This document shows positions 51,778-59,399 of a stretch of 64,000 bases of DNA, piece by piece (within the stretch, counting starts at the first letter, position 1; each line of letters starts with the position of its first letter). The stretch spans positions 6,967,710 to 7,031,709 of the forward strand of contig NZ_JXDL01000001.1 of assembly GCF_001590795.1 (NCBI RefSeq), written 5' to 3'. The stretch comes from Bradyrhizobium sp. AT1. GTDB taxonomy: Bacteria > Pseudomonadota > Alphaproteobacteria > Rhizobiales > Xanthobacteraceae. Both the position numbers and the translations under genes were made by a program. The notes under the pieces were generated by a model that was not told where the DNA came from, searched no databases, and was given only the letters and a program-made list of their open reading frames with translations.

Positions 51778-52263
51778 TCATTTCTTCCGGCTGTCTCCCG
51801 ACGGCGAAAATATCTGATTGGCGGGCGGCTGCCCGCCGGTCGGCACGCCGATGGCGATGAAGCCGCGACCCATCGAGCTATGACAGGCGTTGCAGCCCTC
51901 GGTGAGCATGCGCATCGAAGCGGCGAACTTGCGATCGTCTCCCGCCGCGACCGCGTCGGCGACCGAGAGCAGCGGCTCCTTCATCGTCGTCACGTTGCTG
52001 ACGGGGATGGCCGGATAGAATATGGCAGCTTCCGCCAGGCTGTTCGTCAACTGCCTCAACTCGTACGCGGCCAGGTCCCAGTTCTTCGCCTTGCCGGCAT
52101 ACCATAGCTTGAGATGCTGGAGCTGTGCCATGCTCATGACCTCGACGAGACGGGGCGCATCCTGCTTTGCGTTCGGGGAGGGTGGAAAGCTGGATTGCGC
52201 AATCGCGGATGTGACCGCGCTCGCAGATATCGCCAGCACCACGCACCAATTCTTCAGCGTCAT
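51778..52263 (-). CDS. Cytochrome c-like periplasmic protein
   Basis: 161 residues with a signal peptide (VVLAISASAVTSAIA) and one CxxCH haem-attachment motif (EGCNACHSSMGRGF) near residue 130. The mature part is mainly helical, with LQHLKLWYAGKAKNWDLAAYELRQL and Met residues that could be the distal ligand (SSMGRG). It looks like a monohaem class II or cytochrome c'-like helical protein, but the haem site is not at the extreme C-terminus, so the class is uncertain. A FixK-type box and a well-placed GATATT -10 precede it. Likely role: periplasmic electron carrier or gas sensor in low oxygen. Confidence 0.75.
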   Translation of the reverse strand: MTLKNWCVVLAISASAVTSAIAQSSFPPSPNAKQDAPRLVEVMSMAQLQHLKLWYAGKAKNWDLAAYELRQLTNSLAEAAIFYPAIPVSNVTTMKEPLLSVADAVAAGDDRKFAASMRMLTEGCNACHSSMGRGFIAIGVPTGGQPPANQIFSPSGDSRKK

Positions 52264-52318
52264 CCGACCATTCCTTGCCGATTGAACGTCCTGAATATCA
52301 GCGCCGCGGCCCGTGCTC

Positions 52319-52332
52319 TTGCGCTGCGTCAA
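52319..52332 (-). promoter_or_regulatory. FixK-type box upstream of the cytochrome gene
   Basis: TTGC-GCTGCG-TCAA on the plus strand, reading TTGA-N6-GCAA on the minus strand; both fit the FixK2 consensus. Its centre is about 29 bp from GATATT (52299-52294, minus strand), giving class II promoter geometry for the cytochrome gene. It might also act on the divergent gene at 52476. Confidence 0.65.
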
Positions 52333-52442
52333 TCCTTCCAGGCCCCCAGCGTCGATGCCCGGTCCCATTGTCGTGAACGGCGCCGGAGTTTGCGCCTCGA
52401 CAAAGTGGTCGTGACTGCAGCCGCTTACCGTTTCGAACGCTG

Positions 52443-52458
52443 ACACGAAACTTCGTGT
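52443..52458. repeat. Inverted repeat at the start region of the membrane protein gene
   Basis: ACACGAA-AC-TTCGTGT, perfect 7-bp arms with a 2-base centre, 17 bases before the preferred start at 52476. A possible operator or translational hairpin. Confidence 0.45.
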
Positions 52459-52475
52459 GCGACAGGAAACACACC

Positions 52476-53822
52476 GTGGTCGGAACAAGTCTCTGTAAAT
52501 GGACCATCAGCTACTTCGCGGCCGCAATCGCATGGCTGCTGCTCGCGGAAGGGCTGATGGTCGCCGGGTTTGGTTTTCCGAACCACGACATCGGCGATCC
52601 GGACACGCTCGTCATCGTCCACATGGTCAGCATCGGCTGGTTGAGCACGGTGCTGTGCGGCGCACTGTTCCAATTTGTGCCGGTGCTGGTCGCACGGCCG
52701 CTCTATGCCGAGCGATGGACGTTGCCGGCTCTCGCGCTACTGACGCTGGGGCTGGTTGTCCTGCTCGCGGGCTTTCTTACGCTGGGCGGGCACCTCGACG
52801 GGCCGCGCTGGCTGCTGCCCGGTGGAGGTGGCCTGCTCATTGCCGGTTTCGCGCTGGTCGTTGCCAATCTCGGCATGACGCTGTGGTCGGCCCGTCCCCT
52901 GCCGGCACCGGCGCGGTTCGTCGCAGGCGGACTTGCCTGCCTCTGTGTCACGGCGGCCTTCGGCGGCCTGTTCTCGCTTGTGTTGTCCGGCACCGCCACC
53001 GGTGCGCAATGGCCTGACCTGTTGGTCTCGGGCGTTTCCATCCACGCGCTCGCCGGGCTTGGCGGATGGCTGACATTCACGGCCATGGGTGTCAGCTATC
53101 GCCTGCTTGCGATGTTCATGCTTGCGCACGACGGCGATGCACGGCTCGGCCGTCTGGCTTTGCGTGCCGGCATCGCCGCGATCGCTGTCGGGCTTGTTGG
53201 TGGCGCGCTCGCGCTTTGGCGCATGACGGGGCTGAATCTGGCGCTTCTGCTTGCGGGAGCGGCGGCGCTGCTGTCGTTCGCCGCCTACGGCCGTGACGTG
53301 CTCGGCCTCTACAGAACCCGCAAGCGTCGCGTGCTCGAGCTCAACACCCGCATGAGCCTTGTTGGGCTGGCGAGCCTCGTCGCCGCCGCAATCCTCAGTG
53401 TTGCGTTCGTCGCGACCGGCTCGTTTTCATCCCATGTCGGAGCGCTCGTCTTTCTCGTCGCGTTCGGCTGGCTCACCGGCCTGGTGCTCGCCAACCTCTA
53501 CAAGATCGTGCCATTCCTGACCTGGCTCGAGACCTATGGTCCGGTGATGGGCAGAGTGCCGACGCCGCGCGTCCAGGATCTCGTCGCCGAGCGCCGCGCC
53601 TTGAAGTGGTTCGTCGTATTCTTTGCCGGGAGCTGGGCGGCGACGTTGATGCTGCTGATCGAGGCGCCACTCGGCTTCCGCGCCGCCGTGGCGGCGATGA
53701 TGCTGGCGACACTCGGCTTGAGCGAGAAGTTCACCAGGGCCCGGCGGCTCGCCGATGTGGCGGAGCCGATGCGCCTGCCGACGGGAGCTGCCATGCCCCA
53801 TCTTCTGGTCTCACGAAACTGA
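52476..53822 (+). CDS. Polytopic membrane protein, possible haem-binding (NnrS/haem-copper-oxidase-like)
   Basis: About 448 residues with roughly 12 TM helices. Histidines inside helices (LVIVHMVSIGWLSTVL, VSIHALAGLGGWLTF, FMLAHDGD) resemble the haem-ligand spacing of haem-copper oxidase subunit I and NnrS-type proteins, but I cannot place the family with certainty. AGGAA lies 7 bases before GTG 52476; the GTG at 52455 lacks a ribosome site. It is followed by a double DUF2249 gene and a MIP18/DUF59 gene in tight order, a grouping often seen near nitrogen-oxide metabolism. Probable role in nitric oxide handling or low-oxygen respiration, inferred. Confidence 0.75.
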   Translation: MVGTSLCKWTISYFAAAIAWLLLAEGLMVAGFGFPNHDIGDPDTLVIVHMVSIGWLSTVLCGALFQFVPVLVARPLYAERWTLPALALLTLGLVVLLAGFLTLGGHLDGPRWLLPGGGGLLIAGFALVVANLGMTLWSARPLPAPARFVAGGLACLCVTAAFGGLFSLVLSGTATGAQWPDLLVSGVSIHALAGLGGWLTFTAMGVSYRLLAMFMLAHDGDARLGRLALRAGIAAIAVGLVGGALALWRMTGLNLALLLAGAAALLSFAAYGRDVLGLYRTRKRRVLELNTRMSLVGLASLVAAAILSVAFVATGSFSSHVGALVFLVAFGWLTGLVLANLYKIVPFLTWLETYGPVMGRVPTPRVQDLVAERRALKWFVVFFAGSWAATLMLLIEAPLGFRAAVAAMMLATLGLSEKFTRARRLADVAEPMRLPTGAAMPHLLVSRN

Positions 53823-53834
53823 AAGGAGACTGCA

Positions 53835-54344
53835 ATGACCGCATTCATCGACGTCGATGTCCGGCCGATCCTGCGTGCAGGCGGCGAGCCGTTCTCGATC
53901 ATCATGGCGGCGCTCGAACGGCTCGAGCCCGGGGAGGGGCTGCGGCTCTATGCTCCCTTCAAGCCGGTTCCTCTGTTCGACGTCATGGCGAGCAAGGGCT
54001 TTGCATACCGCGAAGCCGAGCTCGAAGGCGGCGAATGGGAGATCCGGTTCTTGCCTTACGATGGCTCGGTCGAAGCGGCTGAACCAGCCTCCGCCGCGTC
54101 GAGCAACGGCGATTGGCCGGAGCCCGTGGTTCATCTTGACAATCGCGAGCTCGATCCGCCGGAGCCGATGGTCCGGATTCTGGCTGCCCTGGAGCAGCTC
54201 GCGCCCGGGCAGACGCTGTTCGCCTTGCTCGGCCGCGAACCGGTCTTCCTGTTTCGGGAGCTGGAGAGGCGCGGCCACCAATGGCGGGGCGGCTTCACGC
54301 CGCAGAAGGACGGCTATCAACTGACGGTGAGGGTGCCCGCATGA
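53835..54344 (+). CDS. Tandem DUF2249 protein
   Basis: 169 residues comprising two DUF2249 domains. The first (FIDVDVRPILRAGGEPFSIIMAALERLEPGEGLRLYAPFKP) covers residues 4-75 and the second (HLDNRELDPPEPMVRILAALEQLAPGQTLFALLGREP) residues 97-166, joined by an Ala/Pro-rich linker. DUF2249 is a TusA-like small domain common beside hemerythrin, nitrite-reductase and NnrS genes. Its biochemical role is unknown. AGGAGA precedes the ATG, 12 bases after the membrane protein gene, and its stop overlaps the next start (ATGA). Confidence 0.87.
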   Translation: MTAFIDVDVRPILRAGGEPFSIIMAALERLEPGEGLRLYAPFKPVPLFDVMASKGFAYREAELEGGEWEIRFLPYDGSVEAAEPASAASSNGDWPEPVVHLDNRELDPPEPMVRILAALEQLAPGQTLFALLGREPVFLFRELERRGHQWRGGFTPQKDGYQLTVRVPA

Positions 54345-54664
54345 CGATCGACAATGAGGATCTCGTGGGCCAGATCAGGCAGGCACTGAAGGTCGTGATC
54401 GATCCGGAGCTCGGCCACAACATCGTCGATCTCGGCTTCGTCTATGACGTCCAGGTCGACGACGGCGCCGCGCACATCACCATGACGGCGACGACACGCG
54501 GTTGCCCCGCTGCGTCGTTCCTCAAGGAGGGGGTGGCGAGCAGCGCGTGCCTCGTCCCGGGCGTGGATTCGGTCGACGTCACCATGACGTTCGAGCCGCC
54601 CTGGGCCCCCTCGATGATCTCGCCGGGTGTCAGGTCATCGCTCGGCTTTGCCGAGGTGAACTGA
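54341..54664 (+). CDS. MIP18/PaaD-like (DUF59) iron-sulfur cluster assembly factor
   Basis: 107 residues. VIDPELGHNIVDLGFVYDVQVDDG and TATTRGCPAASFLKEGV with the conserved Cys are the MIP18/SufT/PaaD core. Proteins of this family help insert Fe-S clusters into client enzymes. Translationally coupled to the double DUF2249 protein. In this place it may mature a metal centre in the adjacent membrane protein or the UbiU/UbiV pair nearby, which is inference. Confidence 0.9.
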   Translation: MTIDNEDLVGQIRQALKVVIDPELGHNIVDLGFVYDVQVDDGAAHITMTATTRGCPAASFLKEGVASSACLVPGVDSVDVTMTFEPPWAPSMISPGVRSSLGFAEVN

Positions 54665-54685
54665 GCCGGTCAAGCGACCGCGGCT
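54664..54685. terminator. Convergent hairpin between DUF59 and ubiX genes
   Basis: AGCCGGTC-AAGC-GACC(gc)GGCT: an 8-bp stem with a 2-base bulge and a 4-base loop, filling the 19-base gap between the two stops. It probably terminates from both sides. Confidence 0.55.
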
Positions 54686-55280
54686 AGACGCCGTCGGAGC
54701 CCGGGCCGGACCAGATCTTGGCGGATACGCGCAGCTTCGTGAGGTCGAGCAAATTGATCGCCCGGGCGGCGATTTGGTCGATCACCTCGGCCAGCGACTG
54801 TGGCTTGAGATAAAAGGCCGGCATCGGCGGGGCAATGATCGCGCCGATCTCGGTCGCCTGCACCATGCTGCGCAAATGGCCGAGATGCAGCGGGCTCTCA
54901 CGCACCAGCAAGACCAGCCGGCGCCGCTCCTTGAGCTGCACGTCGGCCGCGCGCGTCAGGAGATTGTCGAGCTGCCCCCAGGCGATCGCCGAGAGCGTGC
55001 GGATCGAGCAGGGTGCCACGATCATGCCCGCGACCGGATACGAGCCGCTGGCGATCGCGGCGCCGATGTCCGAATGAGAATGGTCGCGGAAGGCGAGCGC
55101 GCGCAGCCGCGCCAGTGCCTCGCTGCCCACTTCCTCGCCCAGCGTACGCTCGGCCGCGGCCGAGACCACGAGGTGCACCGCGTAGTGTGGATTGTCGGCC
55201 AGCAGCTCGACGATGCGCACGCCGATCGCGGTACCCGAGGCGCCGCTGATCCCGACGATGATGCCTTGCCGCCCGCTCAT
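54684..55280 (-). CDS. ubiX: UbiX flavin prenyltransferase
   Basis: 198 residues. IIVGISGASGTAIGVRIVELL is the FMN-binding N-terminus, with VSAAAERTL, and MIVAPCSIRTLSAIAWGQLDNLLTRAADVQLKERRRLVLLVRESPLHLGHLRSM covering the prenyl-donor site (well over half the family motif is identical). It makes prenylated FMN, the cofactor UbiD needs. Its start is one base after the UbiD stop. The upstream extension of the frame is excluded on family length. Confidence 0.95.
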   Translation of the reverse strand: MSGRQGIIVGISGASGTAIGVRIVELLADNPHYAVHLVVSAAAERTLGEEVGSEALARLRALAFRDHSHSDIGAAIASGSYPVAGMIVAPCSIRTLSAIAWGQLDNLLTRAADVQLKERRRLVLLVRESPLHLGHLRSMVQATEIGAIIAPPMPAFYLKPQSLAEVIDQIAARAINLLDLTKLRVSAKIWSGPGSDGV

Positions 55281-55281
55281 G

Positions 55282-56829
55282 TCAGGACCGGTGCGCGTGC
55301 GGCATGCCGGACAAGCCGAGGTTCGCCCACATCGCGTCGACACGTGCGACCACGGCGGGATCCATGGCCAGCGGAACGCCCCATTCGCGATCCGTCTCCG
55401 GTGGGATCTTGGTCGTGGCGTCGATGCCGAGCTTGCCGCCGAGGCCTGATTTCGGCGAGGCGAAGTCGAGATAGTCGATAGGCGTGTCGGTGAGCGTCAC
55501 GAGATCGCGCGAAGCGTCGCTGCGCGTCGAGACAGCCCACATGACGGACTGCCAGTCGCGAATGTCGATGTCGTCGTCGACCACGATCAGAAGTTTCGTG
55601 TAGCTGAACTGCGGCAGCATCGACCACAGGCCGAGCATCAGCCGCCGCGCCTGGCCGGGATAGCGCTTCTTGATCGCCGCGACCGCGATCCGGTAGGAGC
55701 AGGCCTCCGGCGGCAGCCAGCAATCGGTCACCTCAGGGAATTGCTGACGGATCAGCGGAACGAACAGGCGATTGAGCGCCTCGCCGATCCGCGACGGCTC
55801 GTCCGGCGGCCGGCCCGTGAAGGTCGAGAGGTAGACGGGCTGCCGCCTGGTGGTGATCGCCGTCACGCGCATCACCGGGAATTCCTCGACGGAATTATAG
55901 TACCCGGTGTGATCGCCATACGGACCCTCGGGCGCGGTTTCGGTCGCGGAGACGAAGCCCTCGATGACGATCTCGGCCTCGGCCGGGATCGCGAGCGGGA
56001 CGGTGAGGCATGGCGCGAGGTCGGGCCGCTCGCCGCGCAAGATGCCGGCGAAGCGCAGCTCCGACATCGTCTCGGGAAGCGGCAGCACCGCCGCCAGGAT
56101 GGTGGCGGGGTCGGCTCCGATGACGATCGCGACCGGCATGTCGCGCCCGATCGCCTTCCATTGCTGGTGATGCCGGGCGCCGCCGCGATGCGCGAGCCAG
56201 CGGATGATGGCGCGGTCGCGGCCGAGCACCTGCATGCGGTAGACGCCGACATTCTCCTCCTGGTCGGCCGTCGCGGATTCCGGCGGCACGGTGATCACGA
56301 GCGGCCAGGTGATCAGCGGCGCCGGCTCGCCAGGCCAGCAGATCTGGACCGGCAATCGCGCGAGATCGATGTCGGGCCCCATCGTGACGCAATCCTGCAC
56401 CGGCGCGCCTGCGCGCGTGCGCGGACGCGTCGCCAGCGCGGCGCGGGCGAGCTGAAGCTTGTCGAAGACATCCCTGATGCTGTTCGGCGGCCGCGGGGCG
56501 CGGAGCTCGGCCATCAGCGCGCCAAGCTCTTCGAGACGGTCGGGCGCGATCCCCATGCCCCATGCGATCCGCTCGACCGTCCCGAACAGATTGGTGAGGA
56601 GCGGCATCTCCGAGGGGCGGCCATCGGCCCTGACCGGCTGCTCGAACAATAATGCCGGTCCGTGTGCCCCAAGCACACGCCGGTGGATTTCCGTGATCTC
56701 GTGGACGACGGAGACCTTCTCGCGAATGCGTCGCAACTGCCCCCGGCTTTCGATGAAGCGCAGGAAGTCGGACAAGTCGCGAAAGCGCGGTACATCACGT
56801 TGCAACTGGACAAGCTCCCAAAAAATCAC
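55282..56829 (-). CDS. ubiD: UbiD-family decarboxylase (prenylated-FMN dependent)
   Basis: 515 residues. LSDFLRFIESRGQLRRI at the N-terminus and EGPYGDHTGYYNSVEEFPVMRV are UbiD hallmarks, along with VVDDDIDIRDWQSVMWAVSTR (conserved acidic active-site region). It decarboxylates 4-hydroxy-3-polyprenylbenzoate in ubiquinone synthesis, without oxygen. Placement with ubiX downstream and the divergent ubiTUV genes makes this role more likely than an aromatic-catabolic UbiD. GTG 56829 is taken as start; TTG at 56805, with GGGAG upstream, is a plausible alternative. Confidence 0.92.
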   Translation of the reverse strand: MIFWELVQLQRDVPRFRDLSDFLRFIESRGQLRRIREKVSVVHEITEIHRRVLGAHGPALLFEQPVRADGRPSEMPLLTNLFGTVERIAWGMGIAPDRLEELGALMAELRAPRPPNSIRDVFDKLQLARAALATRPRTRAGAPVQDCVTMGPDIDLARLPVQICWPGEPAPLITWPLVITVPPESATADQEENVGVYRMQVLGRDRAIIRWLAHRGGARHHQQWKAIGRDMPVAIVIGADPATILAAVLPLPETMSELRFAGILRGERPDLAPCLTVPLAIPAEAEIVIEGFVSATETAPEGPYGDHTGYYNSVEEFPVMRVTAITTRRQPVYLSTFTGRPPDEPSRIGEALNRLFVPLIRQQFPEVTDCWLPPEACSYRIAVAAIKKRYPGQARRLMLGLWSMLPQFSYTKLLIVVDDDIDIRDWQSVMWAVSTRSDASRDLVTLTDTPIDYLDFASPKSGLGGKLGIDATTKIPPETDREWGVPLAMDPAVVARVDAMWANLGLSGMPHAHRS

Positions 56830-56856
56830 AGCTAGCCGTGTTGTTTTCGGTCTTCA

Positions 56857-56870
56857 TTGTTCCCGCTCAA
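56857..56870. promoter_or_regulatory. Weak FixK-like box between ubiD and ubiT
   Basis: TTGT-TCCCGC-TCAA departs from TTG(A/C)-N6-(T/G)CAA at one position. It lies in the 76-base divergent gap. Its -10 context is poor both ways, so this is only a candidate. Confidence 0.35.
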
Positions 56871-56905
56871 ATACAGCGGCGTGCAATCCGTCCAGATGTG
56901 GGGCC

Positions 56906-57451
56906 ATGAATGATCCGTCCGCCGCATCGCCCGGCCAATTGCCGACGATTCCGCCGCTCGTCGCAATTGCCATGCGTCCGCTACCTCTGCTGCCGTTGCA
57001 GTTCGCTCTTGGCGGCGTCCTGCAGCGGATCCACCGGCGCAATCCTGCAATGTTCGACCGGCTCGGCGATCACGCGCGCGCGCGGTTCGGGATCAAGCCG
57101 ATCGATCTGCCCTTCGCCTTCGTGGTCGAGGCGAGGCCGCCGCGCCTGTCCGTCGTGCGCGAGCTGCCGAAAGACCTGGACGCGCGGATCTCCGCCTCGC
57201 TTGCCAATCTCCTGGCCCTGCTCGAAGGCAGGGTCGATGGCGATGCTCTGATGTTCTCGCGCGAGCTCGTCGTCGAGGGCGATGTCGAGGCGGTGCTGGC
57301 GTTGCGCAATGCGATCGACGACGCCCAGCTCGATCTCGCTACCGAAGTGTCCTCGTTGTTTGGCCCGCTGGGCGCGCCGGCGAGGCGCGCCCTCGAGGCC
57401 GCCCGTGGCCGTATGATCGGCTCATCCGGCCAAGGCGAGTCATCGAGATGA
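56906..57451 (+). CDS. ubiT: UbiT-like SCP2-domain lipid carrier for O2-independent ubiquinone synthesis
   Basis: 181 residues. After a short N-terminal helix region (LQFALGGVLQRIHRRNP) comes an SCP2 sterol-carrier fold: LPFAFVVEARPPRLSVV, LALLEGRVDGDALMFSRELVVEGDVEAVLALRNAID. UbiT binds ubiquinone precursors and is required for ubiquinone synthesis under anoxia. Position directly before ubiU (ATGA overlap) identifies it. It is divergent from ubiD. ATG 56906 gives the expected length; the longer frame upstream is antisense to ubiD. Confidence 0.9.
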   Translation: MNDPSAASPGQLPTIPPLVAIAMRPLPLLPLQFALGGVLQRIHRRNPAMFDRLGDHARARFGIKPIDLPFAFVVEARPPRLSVVRELPKDLDARISASLANLLALLEGRVDGDALMFSRELVVEGDVEAVLALRNAIDDAQLDLATEVSSLFGPLGAPARRALEAARGRMIGSSGQGESSR

Positions 57452-58428
57452 TGGAACTGATCTGTCCCGCCGGAACGCCGGCTGCGCTGAAGAGCGCCAT
57501 CGATGCCGGCGCCGACGCGATCTATTGCGGCTTCGCCGACGAGACCAATGCGCGCAACTTTCCGGGATTGAATTTCAGCCGCGACGAGATGCGCAAGAGC
57601 ATCGCGCTCGCGCATGGCCGCGGCGCGCGGGTCCTGGTGGCCATCAACACCTTCCCGCGCGCCTCCGCCGTCGACATCTGGCATCGCGCGGTGGACGATG
57701 CGGTGAGCGCCGGAGCCGACGCGCTGATCCTCGCCGACATCGGCTTGATGGATTACACCGCGCGGCGCCATCCGAACCAGCGTCTGCACGTCTCGGTTCA
57801 GGCCGCCGCCGCGAACCCGGATGCCATCGCCTTCTACGCCGAAAATTTCGGGGCGCGGCGCGTCGTGCTGCCGCGTGTCCTGAGCGTGCCCGAGATTGCC
57901 GAGATCACCCGCGAGTCCGCCTGCGAGACCGAGGTCTTCGTGTTCGGCGGGCTCTGCGTGATGGCGGAGGGGCGCTGCTCGCTGTCGTCCTATGCGACCG
58001 GAAAGTCGCCGAACATGCAGGGCGTCTGCTCGCCGCCGAGCCACGTGACCTACGAACAGACCGCGGACGGGACGAAGTCGAGCTTGGGCGGCTTCACCAT
58101 CAACCGGTTCGCCATGAGCGAGCCCGCGGGCTATCCGACGCTGTGCAAGGGCCGCTTCTCGACCGCGCAGGGCGCCGGTTACATCTTTGAGGATCCCGTC
58201 AGCCTAGATGCCACGACCTTGCTTCGGGGTTTGCGCGATGCCGGCGTCACCGCGCTCAAGATCGAGGGCCGCCAGCGCGGCCGCGCCTATGTCGAAAGCG
58301 TGGTGCGCCATTTCCGTCACGCGCTCGCGGCGCTGGAGAGCGGGAGCGAGGCGGACATCGCAAGCCTGAAGCCGTTCACAGAAGGGCAGGCCTCCACGCT
58401 CGGCGCCTATCGCAAGAATTGGCGCTAA
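57448..58428 (+). CDS. ubiU: UbiU, U32-peptidase-like O2-independent ubiquinone hydroxylase subunit
   Basis: 326 residues. The U32 fold begins ELICPAGTPAALKSAIDAGADAIYCG. The four [4Fe-4S] cysteines are C170, C177 (GGLCVMAEGRC), C194 (GVCSPP) and C233 (TLCKGRF); the spacing 7-17-39 matches that reported for E. coli UbiU. With UbiV it hydroxylates the quinone ring without O2, with prephenate reported as the oxygen donor in E. coli. Overlaps the ubiT stop by 4 bp. Confidence 0.95.
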   Translation: MMELICPAGTPAALKSAIDAGADAIYCGFADETNARNFPGLNFSRDEMRKSIALAHGRGARVLVAINTFPRASAVDIWHRAVDDAVSAGADALILADIGLMDYTARRHPNQRLHVSVQAAAANPDAIAFYAENFGARRVVLPRVLSVPEIAEITRESACETEVFVFGGLCVMAEGRCSLSSYATGKSPNMQGVCSPPSHVTYEQTADGTKSSLGGFTINRFAMSEPAGYPTLCKGRFSTAQGAGYIFEDPVSLDATTLLRGLRDAGVTALKIEGRQRGRAYVESVVRHFRHALAALESGSEADIASLKPFTEGQASTLGAYRKNWR

Positions 58429-58455
58429 TCGTTTCGACTATGTGAGGTCCGGAAG

Positions 58456-59376
58456 ATGCAACTCAGCCTCGGTCCAGTTTTGTACAATTGGGCGCCGGAA
58501 CGCTGGCGCGACTTCTATTTCCGTATCGCCGACGAGGCGCCTGTCGATGTTGTCTCAGTCGGCGAGATCGTCTGCTCGAAACGATCGCCGTTCTTTGCAG
58601 ACCATATCCCGGCCGTGGTCGAACGGCTGCAAAGCGCGGGCAAAGAGGTGCTGCTCGGCTCGCTGATCCTGGTCTCGCTGCGGCGCGAGCGCCGCCAGAC
58701 CGAAGAGCTCGCTTCGGCCGAAGGCGCACTGGTCGAGGTGAATGATCTGACCTGTCTCAGGACGCTGGCGGGCCGGGCGCACGCCATCGGGCCCTTCGTC
58801 AACATCTACAACGAAGCCAGCGCGGCCTTTCACGACGCGCACGGGGCGAGGCGCATCTGTCTGCCGCCGGAATTGCCGCTAGCTTCGATCGCGGCAATTG
58901 CGAAGGCAGTCCCCGATGTCGTCACCGAGGTGTTCGCGTTCGGCAGGGTGCCGCTCGCCATCTCCGCGCGCTGCTATCACGCGCGCCTCCACAAGCTCGC
59001 CAAGGACAATTGTCGCTTCGTTTGCGAGAAGGATCCGGACGGTCTGCTGCTGAACACGCTGGAGCAGCAGGATTTCCTCACCGTCAACGGCGTGCAGACC
59101 CTGTCTCACAGCTGCGCCAATCTGCTGGGCGAGGCCGGCCTCCTGCGCGAGAGCAACGTTCGCTCGTTGCGCCTGTCGCCGCAGGATTGCGACATGGTCG
59201 AGATCGCCAGGATCTTTCGCGATGTGCTCGACGGCCGCGAGGATTTCGATGGCGGCAACCGCCGCCTTGCGGCGGCCTATCCCGGCGTGCCGTTCTCGAA
59301 TGGGTTCCTGTGGGCCGAGCCAGGTCACCTCTATCGTCAGGCCCGATCAGGGGATGCGCAAGGCTCGGCGGCGTAA
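58456..59376 (+). CDS. ubiV: UbiV, U32-peptidase-like partner of UbiU
   Basis: 306 residues. QLSLGPVLYNWAPERWRDFYFRIAD and VDVVSVGEIVCSKR at the N-terminus. Cysteines C40, C173, C186 and C190 (SARCYHARLH, NCRFVCEKD) reproduce the C-N12-C-N3-C spacing of the UbiV [4Fe-4S] site. It forms a complex with UbiU for anaerobic ring hydroxylation of ubiquinone. It lies 27 bases after ubiU, with AGGTCCGGAAG before the ATG. Last gene of the ubiTUV operon, convergent with the azoreductase gene. Confidence 0.95.
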   Translation: MQLSLGPVLYNWAPERWRDFYFRIADEAPVDVVSVGEIVCSKRSPFFADHIPAVVERLQSAGKEVLLGSLILVSLRRERRQTEELASAEGALVEVNDLTCLRTLAGRAHAIGPFVNIYNEASAAFHDAHGARRICLPPELPLASIAAIAKAVPDVVTEVFAFGRVPLAISARCYHARLHKLAKDNCRFVCEKDPDGLLLNTLEQQDFLTVNGVQTLSHSCANLLGEAGLLRESNVRSLRLSPQDCDMVEIARIFRDVLDGREDFDGGNRRLAAAYPGVPFSNGFLWAEPGHLYRQARSGDAQGSAA

Positions 59377-59399
59377 GAGGACAGAGCGATGCCGGTGCA

